A DNA stretch of 64,000 nt from Brevundimonas bacteroides DSM 4726. Lineage in GTDB: Bacteria > Pseudomonadota > Alphaproteobacteria > Caulobacterales > Caulobacteraceae. The notes beneath the pieces are model-generated. The model saw nothing but the letters and a program-made list of their open reading frames with translations, was not told the origin of the DNA and did not search any database. The stretch lies in NCBI RefSeq assembly GCF_000701445.1, contig NZ_JNIX01000008.1, positions 124,001-188,000 on the forward strand, given 5' to 3'. Numbering within the stretch: position 1 is the first letter of the stretch; every line of letters begins with the position of its first letter. Of this stretch, positions 62,388 to 64,000 are shown piece after piece. A program made the position numbers and the translations under genes.

Positions 62388-62765
62388 ATGGGTGAGAGCG
62401 TTCGGAGCTATCGCGATCTGGAAGTCTGGAAGCGCGCCATGGATCTCGCGGTCACGACCTACGAACTGACCCGGGAGTTTCCTCGCGAGGAGCAGTTTGG
62501 TCTGACCTCTCAGGCTCGACGGGCAGCGACCTCTATCGCGGCCAACATCGCCGAGGGTTATGGCCGAGCGACACGACCCGCGTACGTCAGCTTCCTCAGG
62601 ATTGCCCAAGGCTCATTGAAGGAACTGGAGACCCATATTCTGATCGCCCAGCGTGTCGGCCATTGCACTTCGGCCTCAACGGATGCGCTGCTGTCCCGCA
62701 CCGACGAACTGGGCCGCATGCTTCGCGACTTGATCGTAAGGCTGACCTCTCCAAAGCGGGCCTGA
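62388..62765 (+). CDS. Four-helix-bundle protein (23S rRNA intervening-sequence family)
   Basis: ATG 62388 gives 125 residues with the family pattern: SYRDLEVWKRAMDLAVTTYE, then FPREEQFGLTSQARRAATSI, AANIAEGYGRATRPAYVSFL, and RIAQGSLKELETHILIAQRV. The family is known from open reading frames in 23S rRNA intervening sequences and from the accessory protein of diversity-generating retroelements, and it is thought to bind nucleic acid. Here it sits alone on the strand opposite to the GTA genes, between terminase and head-spike genes, bounded on both sides by complementary heptamer arrays. It looks like a mobile module. Confidence 0.9.
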   Translation: MGESVRSYRDLEVWKRAMDLAVTTYELTREFPREEQFGLTSQARRAATSIAANIAEGYGRATRPAYVSFLRIAQGSLKELETHILIAQRVGHCTSASTDALLSRTDELGRMLRDLIVRLTSPKRA

Positions 62766-62769
62766 CACA

Positions 62770-62803
62770 CTCCCTACTCCCTACTCCCTACTCCCTACTC
62801 CCC
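62770..62803 (-). repeat. Right arm: complementary heptamers after the four-helix-bundle gene
   Basis: CTCCCTACTCCCTACTCCCT (62770-62789) then ACTCCCTACTCCCC, the complement of the left-arm heptamers. It ends directly at the terminase stop codon (62804-62806). Confidence 0.9.
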
Positions 62804-64000
62804 TCACCCCACCCAAACCCTCGGCATCCCCCGCGCCTTCAGCACCAGCTCCGTCAGCGCCCAGACCAGGGCATCGGCCCGGTCCGGGCTGCGCCGCGTG
62901 TCCTCCGAGCCGAGCGCCATCAGCTCCTCGGCCAGCTCGGGAAACTCCCCGCAGTGGACCACCCGCCCCTGTTCATACAAGGCCGCCACCGGCTCGGCCC
63001 GAGCGCGCTTGCTGCGGCTGGCATGGACCAGCCGGATGGGCGCGGCGCACCCCGCCTGTTGCAGGACAGTCCGCACCATCTCGCCGCCCTGGTTGGCCTC
63101 CGCCACCACGGCGTGGGCGCCGAACTCCTCGGCCACCGCCGCGACCCGCCGCCCCCAACCCAGAGGCGTCAGCCCGCGCGCCGACCGATCCGCCAGCACA
63201 AAGCCGCGCCCCTCCAGCCGCCCGACGGCCACGATCCCGCAGGCGTCCCCGTGCGCGCTCGCCGGCGGATCGACCGCGACAACGACCCTGTCGAGCCGAT
63301 GCGGCCGGTCTCCCCGCGCGCGGCTCAGGTCCTCGGCCCGAAACAGCGCGCCCTCGGTCTCGACCACCAGGCCGTCCAGTTCCTGCGCTTCCAGCCGTGT
63401 CCCGCCATAGATCCTGCGCACATGCGCCAGAAAACCCGGCGACAGGTTCGTAGCATTGTCCACTGTCCCGCCCCGCCGGATCTCCAGACCCGGCTCGGCC
63501 ATCAGCCGCCTCAGCGCCGGTATCGGCCGTGGCGTCGTGGTCACCACCAGCTTCGGCGCCACGCCGAGCCTCAGCCCAAACCTCAGGTTCGACAGGACGC
63601 GATCCGGCTCCCGCCAGGCGCAGAACTCGTCCGCCCACGCCCCGTGAAACTGGGGTCCGCGCAGACTGTCCGCGTCCTCGGCCGAGAAGGCATAGGCCAC
63701 GCTGCGGTTGTTCCACACCACCCGCTTGCGCCCGGCCTCCCAGCGCGGACGCTGATCCTCGGCGGCGATAGCTTTCAGGCCCGAGGGCCCCTCGACCATC
63801 ACCTCGCGCACATCGTGCAGGGCGGGTCCGACCAATGCCAGTGTCAGGTTATCCTGACTCAGCGCCAGCCTATGCAGCCAGTGCGCCCCCGCGAACGTCT
63901 TGCCCGCGCCCCGCCCACCGAGCATCAGCCAGGTGTGCCAGTCCGTCTTCGGCGGTCTCTGGTGCGGTTCGAGGTAGGGGTTCTCCGCCAGCCATCGCAG
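62804..64000 (-). CDS. GTA terminase large subunit (g2 type), 5' end cut by window edge
   Basis: The frame is open to the right edge; the visible 398 codons include LRWLAENPYLEPHQRPPKTD just inside the edge and the Walker A MLGGRGAGKTFAGAHWLHRL. Walker B is FHGAWADEFCAW. The RNase H-like nuclease domain starts VVVAVDPPASAHGDACGIVA and ends with RSPDRADALVWALTE, the family closing motif. It packages DNA into GTA heads by a headful mechanism. Upstream of it, further right, a g1-like gene would be expected. Confidence 0.93.
   Translation of the reverse strand: MRWLAENPYLEPHQRPPKTDWHTWLMLGGRGAGKTFAGAHWLHRLALSQDNLTLALVGPALHDVREVMVEGPSGLKAIAAEDQRPRWEAGRKRVVWNNRSVAYAFSAEDADSLRGPQFHGAWADEFCAWREPDRVLSNLRFGLRLGVAPKLVVTTTPRPIPALRRLMAEPGLEIRRGGTVDNATNLSPGFLAHVRRIYGGTRLEAQELDGLVVETEGALFRAEDLSRARGDRPHRLDRVVVAVDPPASAHGDACGIVAVGRLEGRGFVLADRSARGLTPLGWGRRVAAVAEEFGAHAVVAEANQGGEMVRTVLQQAGCAAPIRLVHASRSKRARAEPVAALYEQGRVVHCGEFPELAEELMALGSEDTRRSPDRADALVWALTELVLKARGMPRVWVG

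Noticed and set aside
47516..64000. A prophage
   Set aside because: Gene order (terminase, portal, protease, capsid, connectors, short tape measure, DUF2460, DUF2163, NlpC, g15 type) is that of a Rhodobacter-type GTA. No integrase, repressor, replication or lysis gene and no attachment site is visible.

Overview
The window is high-GC, gene-dense chromosomal DNA of an alphaproteobacterium, most likely a member of the Caulobacterales close to Brevundimonas or Caulobacter. The evidence is the gene content and order: rpsT-dnaA-dnaN-recF, CarD/CdnL beside a 7Fe ferredoxin, a gap-pgk-fba cluster, GANTC sites upstream of dnaA, and a Rhodobacter-type gene transfer agent (GTA) cluster. The assignment is inferred from the sequence alone; no database search was made.

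Layout. 1-4.5 kb: a Suv3-like helicase (cut by the left edge), an MFS transporter, an S4-domain RNA-binding protein and ferredoxin FdxA. 4.8-7.6 kb: CarD, secreted small proteins, ribosomal protein L28 and an ArsR-type repressor with a divergent small membrane protein. 7.6-16 kb: rlmN, hslU and hslV separated by a secreted protein gene, a BLUF photoreceptor behind a striking multi-half-site operator, moeB, a monooxygenase-like gene, typA and a class II cytochrome c. 16.0-16.5 kb: a broken GxxExxY gene between matching inverted repeats. 16.5-25.3 kb: an OPT transporter, a probable lipid A remodelling pair (ArnT-like glycosyltransferase and PAP2 phosphatase), a LytTR regulator, mutM with two coupled small genes, an enoyl-CoA hydratase and rpsT. 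25.3-31.5 kb: dnaA, dnaN, a YdeI-like gene, an LprI-like gene and recF. 31.5-34.5 kb: an EF-hand protein divergent from an OmpR-type two-component system. 34.6-38.6 kb: gap, a VOC protein, pgk and fba. 38.7-40.6 kb: a Tat-exported seven-repeat Cys/Asp protein directly followed by a JmjC/Cupin_4-type hydroxylase. 40.6-47.4 kb: an RluD-type enzyme, an acetyltransferase, rpoH, an atypical receiver protein, purA, serC and a J-domain chaperone.

47.5-64.0 kb is an almost complete GTA structural cluster on the minus strand. Read right to left it encodes terminase (cut by the right edge), a head-spike base and SGNH-type spike fibre, portal, g3.5, prohead protease, HK97 capsid, connectors, tail tube, chaperone, a very short tape measure, baseplate proteins, an NlpC/P60 peptidase and the host-contact protein. 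Most tail and head genes overlap by ATGA or GTGA, as expected for a single co-translated operon. Four plus-strand genes unrelated to particle structure sit inside it.

The most interesting material is: (1) the Tat repeat protein plus JmjC enzyme pair; (2) a family of short tandem repeats arranged as facing inverted arms, once around a four-helix-bundle gene, once (with a different repeat) around the GxxExxY pseudogene, and twice with nothing between the arms; (3) palindromic repeats inserted in frame into three GTA structural genes; (4) the TGTAAC/GTTACA operator array upstream of the BLUF gene. No tRNA, rRNA, CRISPR array or transposase gene was seen.
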